Assembly (NCBI GenBank): GCA_910574455.1
Contig: CAJSYZ010000002.1
Span: 3,001,671 to 3,065,670, forward strand
DNA length: 64,000 nucleotides
Direction: 5' to 3'
Source: Trichaptum fuscoviolaceum
Taxonomy: Eukaryota; Basidiomycota; Agaricomycetes; Hymenochaetales; Trichaptaceae
In this document: piece by piece, positions 47,338 through 58,133 of the stretch
How the letters are laid out: each line of letters opens with the position of its first letter
Numbering within the stretch: the first letter of the stretch is position 1
The notes under the pieces: model-generated
Seen by the model: the letters and a program-made list of their open reading frames with translations, nothing else
What the model was told of the DNA's origin: nothing
The model's database searches: none
Translations under genes and position numbers: made by a program

Positions 47338-48205
47338 ATGCCTCACGGACTTCCCCAGCCTCCTGTTGTCTACTCGTTCCCAACGTCGGGCGAGCTTATC
47401 GACGCGCTCTCTCAGTTTATCATCAAGACACAGAAGGAGGCCGTCGAGAAGAAAGGCAGATTTACCGTCGCCGTGTCTGGCGGCAAGCAACCGACCCAGC
47501 TCAACGGCCTCATCGGCAGACCAGGTATTCACTGGGAGAAATGGTACGTGCGCATGTCGCCTGAATGAAGAACCAGGCAGATGATCTCATTACGTCTGGC
47601 TATATGCGTAAACGCTTGCTCACCTTACCTGCAGGCATGTCTTCTACGCGGACGAACGCGTCGTGCCATTCGACGACCCAGACTCGAATCACAAGCTCTG
47701 CACGGACGAGTTCTTCTCCAAGGTGCCCATCCCAGCGGAGAACATCCACGCGATCGACACGACCCTGCTCGACGACCTCGACGAGCTTTCGGACGCGTAC
47801 GAGCAGGAGCTCATCCGCGAGTTCGCGAATAAAGACTCCGCGCGCTTCCCCGTCTTCGACCTCATCCTGCTCGGCATGGGCCCCGACGGCCACACTGCGT
47901 CGCTCTTCCCGCAGCACCCGCTCCTGCTCGAGGAGGACCGCTGGGTGGCGTGGGTCGACGACTCGCCAAAACCCCCGCCGAAGCGCATCACGCTCACGTT
48001 CCCCGTCATCAACCACGCCGCGCGCATTGCCTTCATCGCGACTGGAGAGGCCAAGGCTGACGTCCTCCACACTGTGCTCGATAAGCCGGAGGAAGGTCTC
48101 CCGAGCTCAAGAGTGCGGCCTGGGGCTCCCAGCCAAGTCTATTGGTTCGTCGACGAAGAGGCGAGCGCCAAGGTCGAATACCCTAAGACAACCTTCAAGC
48201 TGTAG
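47338..48205 (+). CDS. SOL3: 6-phosphogluconolactonase
   Basis: Second enzyme of the oxidative pentose phosphate pathway: hydrolyses 6-phosphogluconolactone to 6-phosphogluconate. Two exons (47338-47543 and 47635-48205) separated by a 91-nt GT-AG intron that splits a Trp codon. Family motifs are FTVAVSGGKQP near residue 43, FYADERVVPFDDPDSN, and DLILLGMGPDGHTASLFP, followed by KRITLTFPVIN and VYWFVDEEAS. Length (about 258 residues) is normal. GC and codon bias are stronger than in neighbouring regulatory genes, as expected of a well-expressed enzyme. The symbol is by analogy with yeast. Confidence 0.93.
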
Positions 48206-48650
48206 TTTTGGTGTCTTTATGTTTGCCATTATACCTCCTTTATCCTCTCTCGAGCGGAGACGGTGAGCGTTCTTTTGAATGTATGCACCTGCAGTACAGT
48301 GCGATACTGCAGTGATAGATAACGATCGAAAGACGATGATTGGAATTCATTGTATGTATGTGCTGTAGTTAATGAAGGTTATTTGATCCGTACAGTTGGT
48401 TATGCGTATTATTACACGTCTAGAAGTGGGAAGGGGTCATGCACCGGAAATCCTTAGAGGTGTAGAGGGTATAGCTGAAATCGAACCAAAGGCCAATCAT
48501 TAGAAATAAATAAGAGTATGGCTTCCTGAACTTCCAGCCGTCTGATATACAAAACTTTATAGATTTTGTCCTTGAAATGTTCTGCAAAAGATAAATTGTC
48601 TGCGAGTCAAATTCCATCTAAAATGATTAGCATTGCTAGTCTTGCATTTG
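48206..48650. other. Convergent intergenic region
   Basis: 3' flanks of the lactonase gene and of the membrane-protein gene that follows on the other strand; no gene seen. Confidence 0.5.
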
Positions 48651-50138
48651 CTATGATGATGTTTGAGACGAAGCGTTGGCTGCGGCCGCCGAAAGATCTT
48701 GACGGGATGCTTGGTGAGTAAGATCTTCATAGGCATCGTGGAATGATGACGTTGACGAGAAGGCGTCCGGGGCGTCATGGAACGAGCGGGTGGCAGACGA
48801 TGCGTCGTCCAATGGCTCGACGCACAGCTTTTCGGGAGAAGCCGGCTGCGATATAGACGGTGGCGAGTCGGCAGACGTGAAGTACATCGATGGGACGCGC
48901 GGGACCGGAGGATAGGCGGATAATTCCAAGGTCGCGTTCAAGTGCGACGAGGCCGACGAGGGAGAGTATGGACTCGTGATCTGCGTGCTCGGCGATGCGT
49001 GGCTTGAGGAGGATGACAAAGACAGACGCGACGACCGAGACTGCGAAGCTACAGAAGCTCGTCAGTTTAAGCTCGAAACACTATTAGACTCTGCGAATGA
49101 CAACATACCCCGCCGTGCTTCCTTTTTCACCTGCATCCTATCCGAGGAAGATGGGCGCCCAGCAGCAGGACCAGATGATACTTCGCGCCCAATGTTTATC
49201 CAAGGATCGGAAACGCTTATGGTACTCTGTCTTCGCCCTCTGGACTCGGCATAGAAATCATAATGCGCGCCAGACGTGCCGGACTCCGCGCCCTCTCTGA
49301 TCGTCTGAGGATAGACTTGCGACGCCAGAGGGGCGGGTAGAACAATCTCGACACGATTGTGGGGACTGTGAGGGGCACCACGAATAGCGGAGACAGATCG
49401 CACGCTGCGCATGCTTCTCATCGTTTCCGCAGTTCGCATAGAGGTCATCGATGTTGCAAGGGAATGCCGATTGTGTTTGGGTTTGGGTCTCAAGGGAGGG
49501 CCTTCCGGCGAGGCGACAGAATGCCGGTTTTGTGCCAGGTCTACGGGCTCTGAGGCCTGCGTATAGCTCGGGAAGGAAGTGAGACTGACAGGACGCGGAG
49601 AAGCAGCTGAGCCAGGGATCGATTCTTCCGTAACAGAAGAGAGGGAGACTTGCGCTGAGGAACGATTGCTGTTCAATCCCGATGCATTTCCAGCAACAAA
49701 GAACAGAGGCTGCGGAGGCATCAACTGGCGTTCTGCGTAATCGGCAGACAAAGGAGTGACTGGGCTGGGCTGACGCAGCGGCGTTTCTTCCGTCGATCCA
49801 CTCTGATGGCGCATTAACGTAGGATGCATGAGAGGTGATGGTGTTTGGGAGGTGAGGCCGTCGGACGACGGGTAGACACCAATAGACGGCATAGACTCAA
49901 GAAACCCTTCGTTGAGTTTGAGCTGAGATGGGCTCGTATGCGCACTGTATGAAGCACCGTGTATCGTGAGAGGACGAACCGGTGGGAGCGGACGCGGCTT
50001 CAGAACGCGTCGGCGATGTAAGCAGATGACGACGCGAACAAAGACGAAGATAAACACGATGCCGCCGACGACAGAGCACGTAATGATTATCGCTAGCGAA
50101 GGGCGGGAGGAGCTCTGGGGGTCGGTGGTTGAGGACAT
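48651..50138 (-). CDS. Single-pass membrane protein with long Ser/Pro-rich cytoplasmic tail
   Basis: Two exons on the minus strand (49109-50138 and 48651-49048) joined by a 60-nt intron. After a short polar N-terminus there is one hydrophobic segment (LAIIITCSVVGGIVFIFVFV) followed at once by basic residues (CLHRRRVLKPRP), which predicts a cytoplasmic C-terminal tail. The rest is low complexity: many SP, TP and PxxP sites, a repeated TSMRTAETMRSMRSVRSVS stretch, and a tail with paired RSFHDAP / SSFHDAY units. No domain was recognised. The architecture is common among basidiomycete membrane proteins of unknown role. The N-terminus has no clear signal peptide. Intact. Confidence 0.8.
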
Positions 50139-50578
50139 ATCTCCTCTCGCGCGCCCAGTGATGGCTCGAGTGGCTGACTTGCTGATGAACGAACGTGGGT
50201 GGATGCAAAGGAGTGCGGGCGCTGTTGACGACAGCGCTGAACGACGTTGAGGCGGTGGTGGTGGTTGAAGACAAGGAAGGATTTGAATTGACGGAGGTGA
50301 AGAAAATGAAAGGAAAAGGGATGAGGCGAGCAGACTGCCACTGCCACTGCAAGTCAGGCACCGGGAGTCAGGCCAAGAGCGTTCGTCCCATAAAAGGACA
50401 ACGGATCAGCTCGGCAAGAGATTTCTTCCCATAAATGGACACTTGGATATCCTTTTCCGGCCGCGTGAACATTCTGCAAGTCGCGCTCGTCCTCATCGCG
50501 TCTCCCAGTCGTTGTCATCGTCATCGCCGTCCGCTCGTCGTCGGACGCTCGGTGTTGAACACGCACATTTTTTTCAAA
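50139..50578. other. Divergent intergenic region
   Basis: 440 bases between divergent starts. CT/GA-rich tracts; no gene seen. Both promoters expected. Confidence 0.45.
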
Positions 50579-52225
50579 ATGTCCAGCGTGCACACAAGGC
50601 TGTCGGCGGCGACGAAGAACTCCAGCATCGTCCTCTATCGCCGCCTCCTGTTCCCATCACTCCCTGCATCGGTGAACCCTCCGCCATTGTTGCAGCACGG
50701 TTCGCCAGAGCTCAACGCCGAGCTCTATGACTTCATTGCCCTCGCCTTGCGCGCGTACATCACGCCCTGGTGGTCGAAGATTACACGCTACGACCGTGAG
50801 TTCGTCCCCCATGTCGCCTCGATCGTAGCTGTCGTCGTGCGCGCGCTCGAAGCGCGCCTTCTCGCGGCAGACTTGCCTGAGCTCCTATTTCGCGACCTGC
50901 CGACCTTGCTCTCGCAACACTACGCCGACTATCGGACTGCGTCTGCGAAACTAGGGACGTCCTATGCCCTTGGAGGTGCTGCGACGTTGCCACAGCTCTT
51001 TCATCAACTGCAGGGACATATGGCGATCGATGCAGAAGGTCGTATCGATCCAGAGTACATTCGCCACACCCTTGACCTCATCCTCCAGCTTTGTCTGCCT
51101 CCAGAGGATTACAATCCAGATGCGGAGCGCGCTATCATCCGCGAGGTCATCGTCAAAGTCGTCCTGGGTGACGTCGCGCCCTTGTTAATTCAGCCGTGGT
51201 TCATCCACAAGCAAATGCTGCAATTGCTGGATATCATCAGGCCTAGCCCTGAAAAGACAACTAGCCCAGTAAAGGTGTGTGCGGAGTGTTCGCGAATGAG
51301 TCCGCATTGAATGGTGGGAGCTGATATCAATCCTGCAGCAAAACAGTGAACCTTCTCTCGTTCAGTCCGTCAGGCCTTCTTTTCACACCTTTGTAGTTCG
51401 GATCCTTTCTGCAATCCAGTACCTCTCTGGACTGTCGCTTGTTCTCATGCAGATGTATAAGCAGACGAAACTTACCGTTAAAACGGTGAATGCAATGCCA
51501 GAGATCTCGAGTTCGAAGGACAGGCGGGATTTCGCTGTTAGCTTATTAGATTGTTGTTCGGAAATCCTGGATACTCGGTCTCGTCCTTCAGCCGATGCTG
51601 CTCTTGACGTACTAAAAACAGCAGCCACTTTCTTCCACCAGTTTCTCGATAAGTAAGTCTCAGATCGCACATGGGATATTTCTTTCGCATGCTAACGAGT
51701 CTATTCCCACTTAGATTGCTAATTTACTTACTCCAAACGTTCGTGATGACCGAACAGCGTGTCCTCATGGTCGTCAAGTTGTCGAAGCAAACCCTGTTCC
51801 CCAACGGATACCCTGGGCCTCCACCGACGATTCCAAGTCCAGAAGAGCAGGCGCTTCTCAAGGAGGAGCTTCTCCAGCAGTTAGAGCAGATGACTTCTCG
51901 TGAGCACAATTCAGATAAAGCTTAGGGCAACCTAGTGGTGAGCTCATATACATCGTCATTTTCAGCCTTCATTTCCGCGCTCCTGCTCGGTCCGATGCCC
52001 AAGAAGCGCCCGATAATACAAGCCTCATTAGCCCCGCTGTCATCCGATGCATGCAACGCTCATCTGCTACTTTTTCTGCTGGACCTTATTGTTGTATCAT
52101 TGTTCCCAGAATTAGCGGCGAAGATTCCCTCCGAGGGAAGTGAGTCGGCAAGCCTTCGGTCAAGGGTCTCGTCAGCAGATGAGGCAGAGGTCGACTTGCA
52201 TAGTCCTGGACCTCTAACGCCTTAA
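50579..52225 (+). CDS. PXA-domain protein (sorting-nexin/Mdm1-related)
   Basis: A PX-associated (PXA) domain occupies residues about 30-200: ELYDFIALALRAYITPWWSK, ALEARLLAADLPELLFRD, LLSQHYADYRTASAKLGTSY, QLCLPPEDYNPDAERAIIRE and LLIQPWFIHKQMLQLL. Exons run 50579-51274, 51339-51654, from 51717, and a last one ending at the stop 52223-52225. Later parts read as helices (AIQYLSGLSLVLMQMYKQT) and a second conserved block, DACNAHLLLFLLDLIVVSLFPEL. PXA proteins act at membrane contact sites or endosomes. No PX, RGS or transmembrane segment is seen. The last intron (about 51900-51935) would be only 36 nt, shorter than its neighbours, so that junction is uncertain. Confidence 0.8.
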
Positions 52226-53700
52226 AACGCGCATCGGAGCTGGTTGATGGAGGTGCCCACCTGCTGATGGTCGTCGCGGGGACGACAACTTACCCGGAAT
52301 ATGGCGCGTGCTAGCCCCGTATTGCGTGCGTGGGTGCTTCATCATACCAGCTCGTTATGGTGACCACATACGGCCGGAGCGCCTGTGCAAACGTTCACGA
52401 GGCCTGGACGGCGTCGGACATATCGTATCATAGCAAAAGCAAAGCACGCGGCACGAAAAGGAGCAACGAACAGGAGCGGGAGGGCGAGGCGGATCGCCGA
52501 AAGCGGATTGCGGACGTTAACGTCACCAGGCCGTAGGTCCTCGTTATCTGCGTGCAATTGCGTGTTCGTTGACGAACGCCATTCCTCCCCATTTTTTTAA
52601 GGCTCGTCCTTCCATCAGAGGCTTCTGAGCCGGGAAACCGTGATTATCGACCCTGATTCTTGGTGCCTTTTGCCATCACTGCACTGTGCGCAATGCAAAG
52701 AGTGAGCTTACATGCATAGAATATGTCGTAGTGCAGGACAGCATGTTATTCTGCTGCAACACATTCATTCCATTCCAAGATTGATCGTTTCAGGTGGAGG
52801 GGAAGGGGCGTCATCTGCACGCGAGATGCATTTATTTGCGGGAAGATCTGGGACGGATCGTTAATCGTCTATCAACTCTCTTCTCCGGTGTCTATTCTGA
52901 CTTTGGGGGGACAAAGACAAGGCAAGAGCCGCAAACTGGCGAATGGAGGGATGTCACGCAGAGGGCTTGCTGCGGTCTCGACTGCGAGCATCTGTGTCTC
53001 GTGGTGTGGGCGAGAGGGCCAGCTTGGGTTGCTGGGGAATGATAGCATGGGAACGCAAGCTGGTTATCTTCAGCGCCTATGCGGGGATGTGCACCATTCG
53101 TCACCATCTGACCGGATGACCCCGTCAGTGCCAAAAGCCTAGGAAAGCCGACGCCTAATGTGGTCTAGCCTGCCTCTCATCCAATTCGTCTCTTTCCGTC
53201 TGATGACGCCTGATGACGGGTAATATACAATACAATTAATCTTTTTCAATCCTTCTGTCGCCCAACAGGCTCTTTTTCTACTACAAGAATAGAGACGGGT
53301 CCTTTTACATGACGTGGAATCCTGCCATTGATGCGGGAAGGGGGAAGAGGCAAGAAAACAGCCCAGTGCCGCGCTTTTGGAAAGATGAGAATGAATCCGA
53401 GTCTGGAGCAATAAGTAATTCTAAATAATACATGCAGCGGCGAATGACGAAGGTCAGGACTGGGACACGGCACAATGATAAAGATCAGTTTAACAGCAGA
53501 GGTGTATTCGTACACATTACGCTTTTTGAGGTGATGGGCCATGACCGGCATGAGGAATCTCCGAAGATCAGAGGAGACGTAAAGCATGAAGACAGCAAAA
53601 TAGTTAGTGGTGGTGGAAGGGGGGGGATATGTAGTGGCGAGATATGCTGATAATGAGATGCCCAGTCCGCATTTTTTCGAGTGCAACCAAGAGCTTTTTT
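52226..53700. other. Gene-poor stretch
   Basis: 1.5 kb between the PXA gene and the convergent bZIP gene. Open frames on both strands overlap and none has splice structure or a motif. A T-rich/A-rich stretch near 53220-53420 may belong to 3' ends. I see nothing convincing. Confidence 0.45.
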
Positions 53701-54963
53701 TCAGTCCAAATCTATTGGAATACCTTTAGATGTCAGAAAGGTTCGGACTTTTTCCAACGCGCCTTGCAAAGACGAAACGCTGTTGCTCAGTTTGAGACGG
53801 TCAAGCTCGGACTGCTCGAGGTCGGCCTGGACGCGCTCCAGTCGGTCGTTCTGCTTGGCGAAGAGACTCTTGGTCTCGTTGATGGAGTGCGTGAGTTCGG
53901 CGATGTGCTCGTCGGCGGCGGCTTCACGCTCTTCAGCGCGCCGACGCTCGCCTTCCTCCCTCATCCGGTGGTGGCGCGCTGCTGCTGCTGCTGCCTCCTC
54001 GCTGTCCTGCTCCTGGTGGGCCAGGAGCTTACGAAGGTGTTGGTTATCCGCGAGCGCGTCCTCCAGCTGCCTACGCACGGCGTCGAGTTCGTCCTCCAAG
54101 CGGTGGGCATTGAGCGCAGCAGCCTTGTCCTCTGCGGCAAGGCGATCACGGAGACGCTCGTTCTCGACTCTTTGCAAGTCGAGCGTGACCTCTGTGCCTT
54201 CGAGACTCTCGCGCAGGCGCTGGTTGGCCTCGCGTAAGCTCTGCAAAGTGGCCGACTGCGTGCCGAGATTGTCGCGGAGGACGACGATCTCGCGCAGCTG
54301 GCGCGTCTGCTCAGCCTCGGCAGACTGAAGGGCATCGGCCAGGCGGCGTGCATGGGCGTCGGCGTGCCGGTTTGTGTGGTGGAGGTCTGCTTTGAGGCGT
54401 GCCTCGGAGTCGAGGGCGTCCTGGAGGTCGCCGTTGAGCTCCTCGTGCCAACGCTCGAGCTCGACGATGCGCTCCTCCATGCGGTGGATGAGGGACGCCT
54501 GCGCTGTCTGGGACTGTTCGACGAGGTGCGGATCGACCGGGACGCGCTCGCGGAGGTGCACGGCGGCTATGCCGTTGGCCGAGCCACTGGTCCTGGCGCG
54601 CTTGGCTGGGCGCGGGCTCGAGCGCGGATCGCCGGCAGCGGCGGGGGACGGAGGCGGATGATGGGGCAGACGCTGCGGGGTGAGGTCGTCGAGGTCGGGG
54701 GGTGGGAGGCCGGCTGCGGCTGCGGCGGAGTGGGCGGCGGTGCTCGCGTCCTCGAGACGGTGGAGGAGCTGGTGTTTCTCCTGCTGGAGGGCGAGGACCT
54801 GCTGCTCGAGCTGGGACATGCGCTCATTGCGGCGGAGCCTGTGCTTCTGGGCGGCGAGACGGTTGCGCTCGCGACGGCGGTCCTTTGTGGACTGCTCGCG
54901 GGCGTCGTCGAGGATGTCGAGCGAGGAGTGGGAGGAGGACGCGTCGCTTGTCGGGGAGGACAT
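53701..54963 (-). CDS. bZIP protein with extended coiled coil
   Basis: Intronless 420-codon gene on the minus strand. Residues about 25-70 form a basic-leucine zipper: basic region RRRERNRLAAQKHRLRRNER, with the N-x7-R spacing, then heptads LEQQVLALQQEKHQLLHRL. A Pro/Ala-rich linker carries a basic PAKRARTSG motif (possible nuclear signal). From about residue 150 to 410 a very long coiled coil follows (ERIVELERWHEELNGDLQDA, QRVENERLRDRLAAEDKAAA, NETKSLFAKQNDRLERVQAD). Transcription factor is the likely role. A bZIP with a 250-residue second coiled coil is unusual and could also mean a structural protein with a chance basic stretch. High GC and no introns, unlike the neighbours. Confidence 0.8.
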   Translation of the reverse strand: MSSPTSDASSSHSSLDILDDAREQSTKDRRRERNRLAAQKHRLRRNERMSQLEQQVLALQQEKHQLLHRLEDASTAAHSAAAAAGLPPPDLDDLTPQRLPHHPPPSPAAAGDPRSSPRPAKRARTSGSANGIAAVHLRERVPVDPHLVEQSQTAQASLIHRMEERIVELERWHEELNGDLQDALDSEARLKADLHHTNRHADAHARRLADALQSAEAEQTRQLREIVVLRDNLGTQSATLQSLREANQRLRESLEGTEVTLDLQRVENERLRDRLAAEDKAAALNAHRLEDELDAVRRQLEDALADNQHLRKLLAHQEQDSEEAAAAAARHHRMREEGERRRAEEREAAADEHIAELTHSINETKSLFAKQNDRLERVQADLEQSELDRLKLSNSVSSLQGALEKVRTFLTSKGIPIDLD

Positions 54964-55051
54964 GGTGCAGGATGAGGAACGTTGAGGGTGGGGGTTTCCT
55001 ATCTGCGAATTATATAAAATATCTACTTTCGCTCCTTGACGTCAGCTAATT

Positions 55052-56414
55052 ATGTCAGCAAATGCATCTCTTTCGTCGATCTCTTGTTTCCCCTCGCCGT
55101 CCTCAACGCCCTCGCCCGCCGCGCGTTCCTCCCCGACATCGTCGCCCAGTACGAGACAAACGCCGGCAGGGTGCTCAAGCATGTCCTGCCCTACGAGTCG
55201 ACACCGAGCTCAGCGCGACGCCGTGGGCTCGACAGCGACAAGCTAGTGCTTGTTGCGCACTGTGCCCGTTCGCAGGAGGGGACGTCTAAAGTCACGCTTT
55301 CGTCCGTCTTCGCGCTCGATGTGCAAGGCGAGGCAGAGGACGTTGTCGTGACGTGTGCGCATACACTCGAGGAGGTCTGGACTTGTAATCTGCAAATGAC
55401 CTCACCCACTACTCACGCTGATACGCCGTTCTCCCGTGCTGCCAATCTCCGTCTGCTCCGGTTCCGTCGTCAGCGATTTGGCATTCAACATAACGCCTGT
55501 TAGTCGTGTTCTGTCTGCCTTGCCCCGCGCAGATCTCTTGCTGCTCGCTGTGCCGGGCAAGCGTCTGCCTACTTTGCCTGTTTCCCCGTATCCGGCGCAG
55601 ATTGGCACACCCATTCGTGCACACTTCATTTCGGACCTTCCAGCCCCGCTTGCGTCACTCGAGCCTTCTCTGCCCGCACAAGCGCCCCAAGGCCAGCAGG
55701 TGACCAACACCACTGCCCCTGCTCGCGTCGATGCGTCCGAGTCCGAAATAGACAACGGCAACGCGTGGGCATGGCAGCCCTGGCTTGGGCAAGGCGCAAT
55801 ATGGGGGGCATGTGTCCGCGGCCGCGTACTCGGATACCGCGACTGGGCGGGCAACGACGCGCACCCGGGAACGTACGACGCCCTCGCCCACCTCAGGCTC
55901 ATCTTCACGCTCCTCCCGACGCCCGGCTCGAGCGGCGGCCCGCTCATCGACGAGCAGATGTCGGTCTCGTCCGAGGCACACGCATGGACAGTGCCGTCGA
56001 AGGCCTCCGAGGCTGGGCCGTCCCAGCCGAATCAATCTATGAGGTACGCTTATCTTTCCGCCCTTCAGTTCCTTGCTCGATCGGATTACCCGTCCGCAGT
56101 CCCGCATTTCGGGCGTGTCGAGGGCGTGCATCATGCCGTTATGCGTCACTGGAATACAGTCGCTAATCGGCGAATCATGAGCCATTTGTTGCTCACTTCA
56201 TTGTCGACTCTACACCTTCCATCATGACAACTGCCTATGAATCATTCAACGGTCCTGAAAAAACGTTTCATCTCACCACCCTCTTCTCCTAATATCAAAT
56301 TTGAACTCTAACACTAATCGTCATTGCTCTCGCACACAGATGTTCGCTCTTCCGGGCTGGAGCTTCGGAATTGAGTATCTTCCTATGCGTATATGCGCAC
56401 CCTGTGTTTGGTAA
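55052..56414 (+). CDS. Trypsin-like (PA-clan) peptidase, gene model incomplete
   Basis: A host protease unrelated to the cargo protease. The first long frame (open from before 55040 to about 55390) carries the candidate catalytic His in VVVTCAHTLEE. After an intron ending near 55473 come DLAFNITPVSRVLSALPRAD with the candidate Asp, a WAWQPWLGQGAIWG region, and the nucleophile in TPGSSGGPLIDE at about 55925-55955. The next block, VGLVRGTRMDSAVEGLRGW and VPAESIYE, is in another frame, so a small indel or hidden intron lies near 55955. A 298-nt intron then leads to a last exon at 56340-56414 (MFALPGWSFGIEYLP). The true start is not resolved: the frame with the conserved text has no ATG, so an upstream exon is likely. 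Cellular role unknown. Confidence 0.6.
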
Positions 56415-58133
56415 TAAAATAACAATTGTAATAAAGCATATGTGAACGTAATCATTGAAGCTGGTGTCGGGAGTCCGGAAGAACCCTGAGGACGATCAGC
56501 CAATGGCAAAATGTCGGGCAGCGTAAACAGCTCAACACACTCTGCCACTGGCCTGAGCTTCTGGCGGCCTTATAAACAGACAGCACAACTGCCTCACGTC
56601 TATGTTCCCCCTTTCCCACTTTATCGTCCACCACTTTGTTACGCCTCTACACTCATCTCGATCTCCTCTGTCACACAGCCGCAAAAGCACAATCCTTCTC
56701 TGGAAGGCATGGGGAACAGGCAGGGTGTCGAAGGTGCGCAATCACTTATTAGTGAATAGGAAAAGACTTCCTCGCCTACAATTTCCTTCAGAATTTCTGT
56801 CTGCCACAGGATATAAAACTTTTGTTCTTTGCGCTGCCATGACATGACCGGGGGCATCCGGACGTACTCGATGTCCGGCCGAATTCTGCCTTGCTGGTGC
56901 GCTCTCGTGACATGAAGTCGTTGTCCAGCATTGTCAACATCGTCCAATGATACATGTACTCTTTTGTCTCGCCTTCTGGACTTCGCTGCTCTACAATGCT
57001 GCTCGACGATGCCTCTCGGTCTGGCCATGGCGTTCACGGTATATATTTAAGGAGGTGGGCGATCTTTTTTTTTGTCGACAATGAGCACGTCCGGTCCCTA
57101 CCTTCGTCTTTCGTCTTCCCCTTTCCCTCCTCGTCGAGCGCCAGCAAGCCCATCCCGTTGCCTCACACAACTAGTACACCTTCCCACGCTGTCCGCCATC
57201 GCCACCCCAAAAATTTTCTGCCGGTCCGAGCTCATCATCGTCCCACTTCTCCATCTCTGTTCCTGTTCCCCGAGTCAAGATGTCTACGTGACCACCGCCC
57301 ATCCAATGAGGTCGCATGAAACACGCGGTGCGCACGGACCCCCTCCTGGCTCGGGGACGCAGCTGGCGCGTATTTGTTATTTAAGGCCTATTTAGTGATG
57401 AGCTGGCTGTTCGGCATGTTACCGGGAGGATAAAATGCGGCGTTGCGGTCTCTCAGAACGACAACCCTGGGCGTTTGCAATGGCGGCTGTGTACGCATTT
57501 GTCGACGTCCTTCGGATTCTTCGGACTGCTGTTTCCGTCTCTCGTATGGTCTTTGAGACTGATAATCTGGCGGTTTGGCGGTCTGACAGTCTGACGCGAT
57601 ATCTGCTTATAATTCCAGCTGTGCTTGAGGATTACTTTTGCATTATTCTATCCCATTCTATAACTCGGTTCTTGTTCGCATACGAGCAAACTGGTGTAGA
57701 AGTTCGGGTGGTGTTTGTTAATTAGCCAAGTATATCTAATCTCAAAATAATGTTTTCAAGTTTTATGAAAAAAAGGGAATGAAAAATGGGATTGATCGTC
57801 AGTCGTATCTACGTGTGATCTTCATATGCTAGAGGTTCGATTCGGAGCATGTAAGAAAAACAGAGATCGAAGCTTCATAACTCGTTTGAGAAGCATGAAG
57901 TCGAAACCAATGGTTGTTAAACAAGCAACGTCGATCCAAATAGCCTTTGAAGAAGATACATGATTTTAATAATACTGAAACAGGAGACCTGAGCGGTACC
58001 AAAAGTGTATGCAACCTAACTTTAAGTCAGAAAGCCTACATGACATTTAATCATACAAAATAGAGTAACAAACATTATTAGTGTTCCGTTCGAAACACTG
58101 TTAATGCGATAGTGGCCATGAGCGAGTGTGAGA
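56415..58133. other. Gene-poor stretch
   Basis: 1.7 kb with no gene I can support. A frame at 57435-57725 (96 codons) starts with ATG but shows no motif. A TATATTTAAGG box-like sequence is at about 57040, and T-rich tracts follow near 57065. A non-coding transcript is possible but nothing shows it. Confidence 0.4.

Noticed and set aside
54352..54975. Long plus-strand open frame opposite the bZIP gene
   Set aside because: Shadow of a GC-rich coding strand: low-complexity Gly/Val/Leu translation without motifs, while the minus strand gives a clear bZIP and coiled coil.
57435..57725. 96-codon frame in the gene-poor stretch
   Set aside because: No splice partners, motif or conserved composition; chance frame is as likely.
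56780..57900. Search for tRNA genes
   Set aside because: A GGTTCGATTC T-arm-like string occurs near 57834, but no acceptor stem or anticodon arm could be drawn around it.
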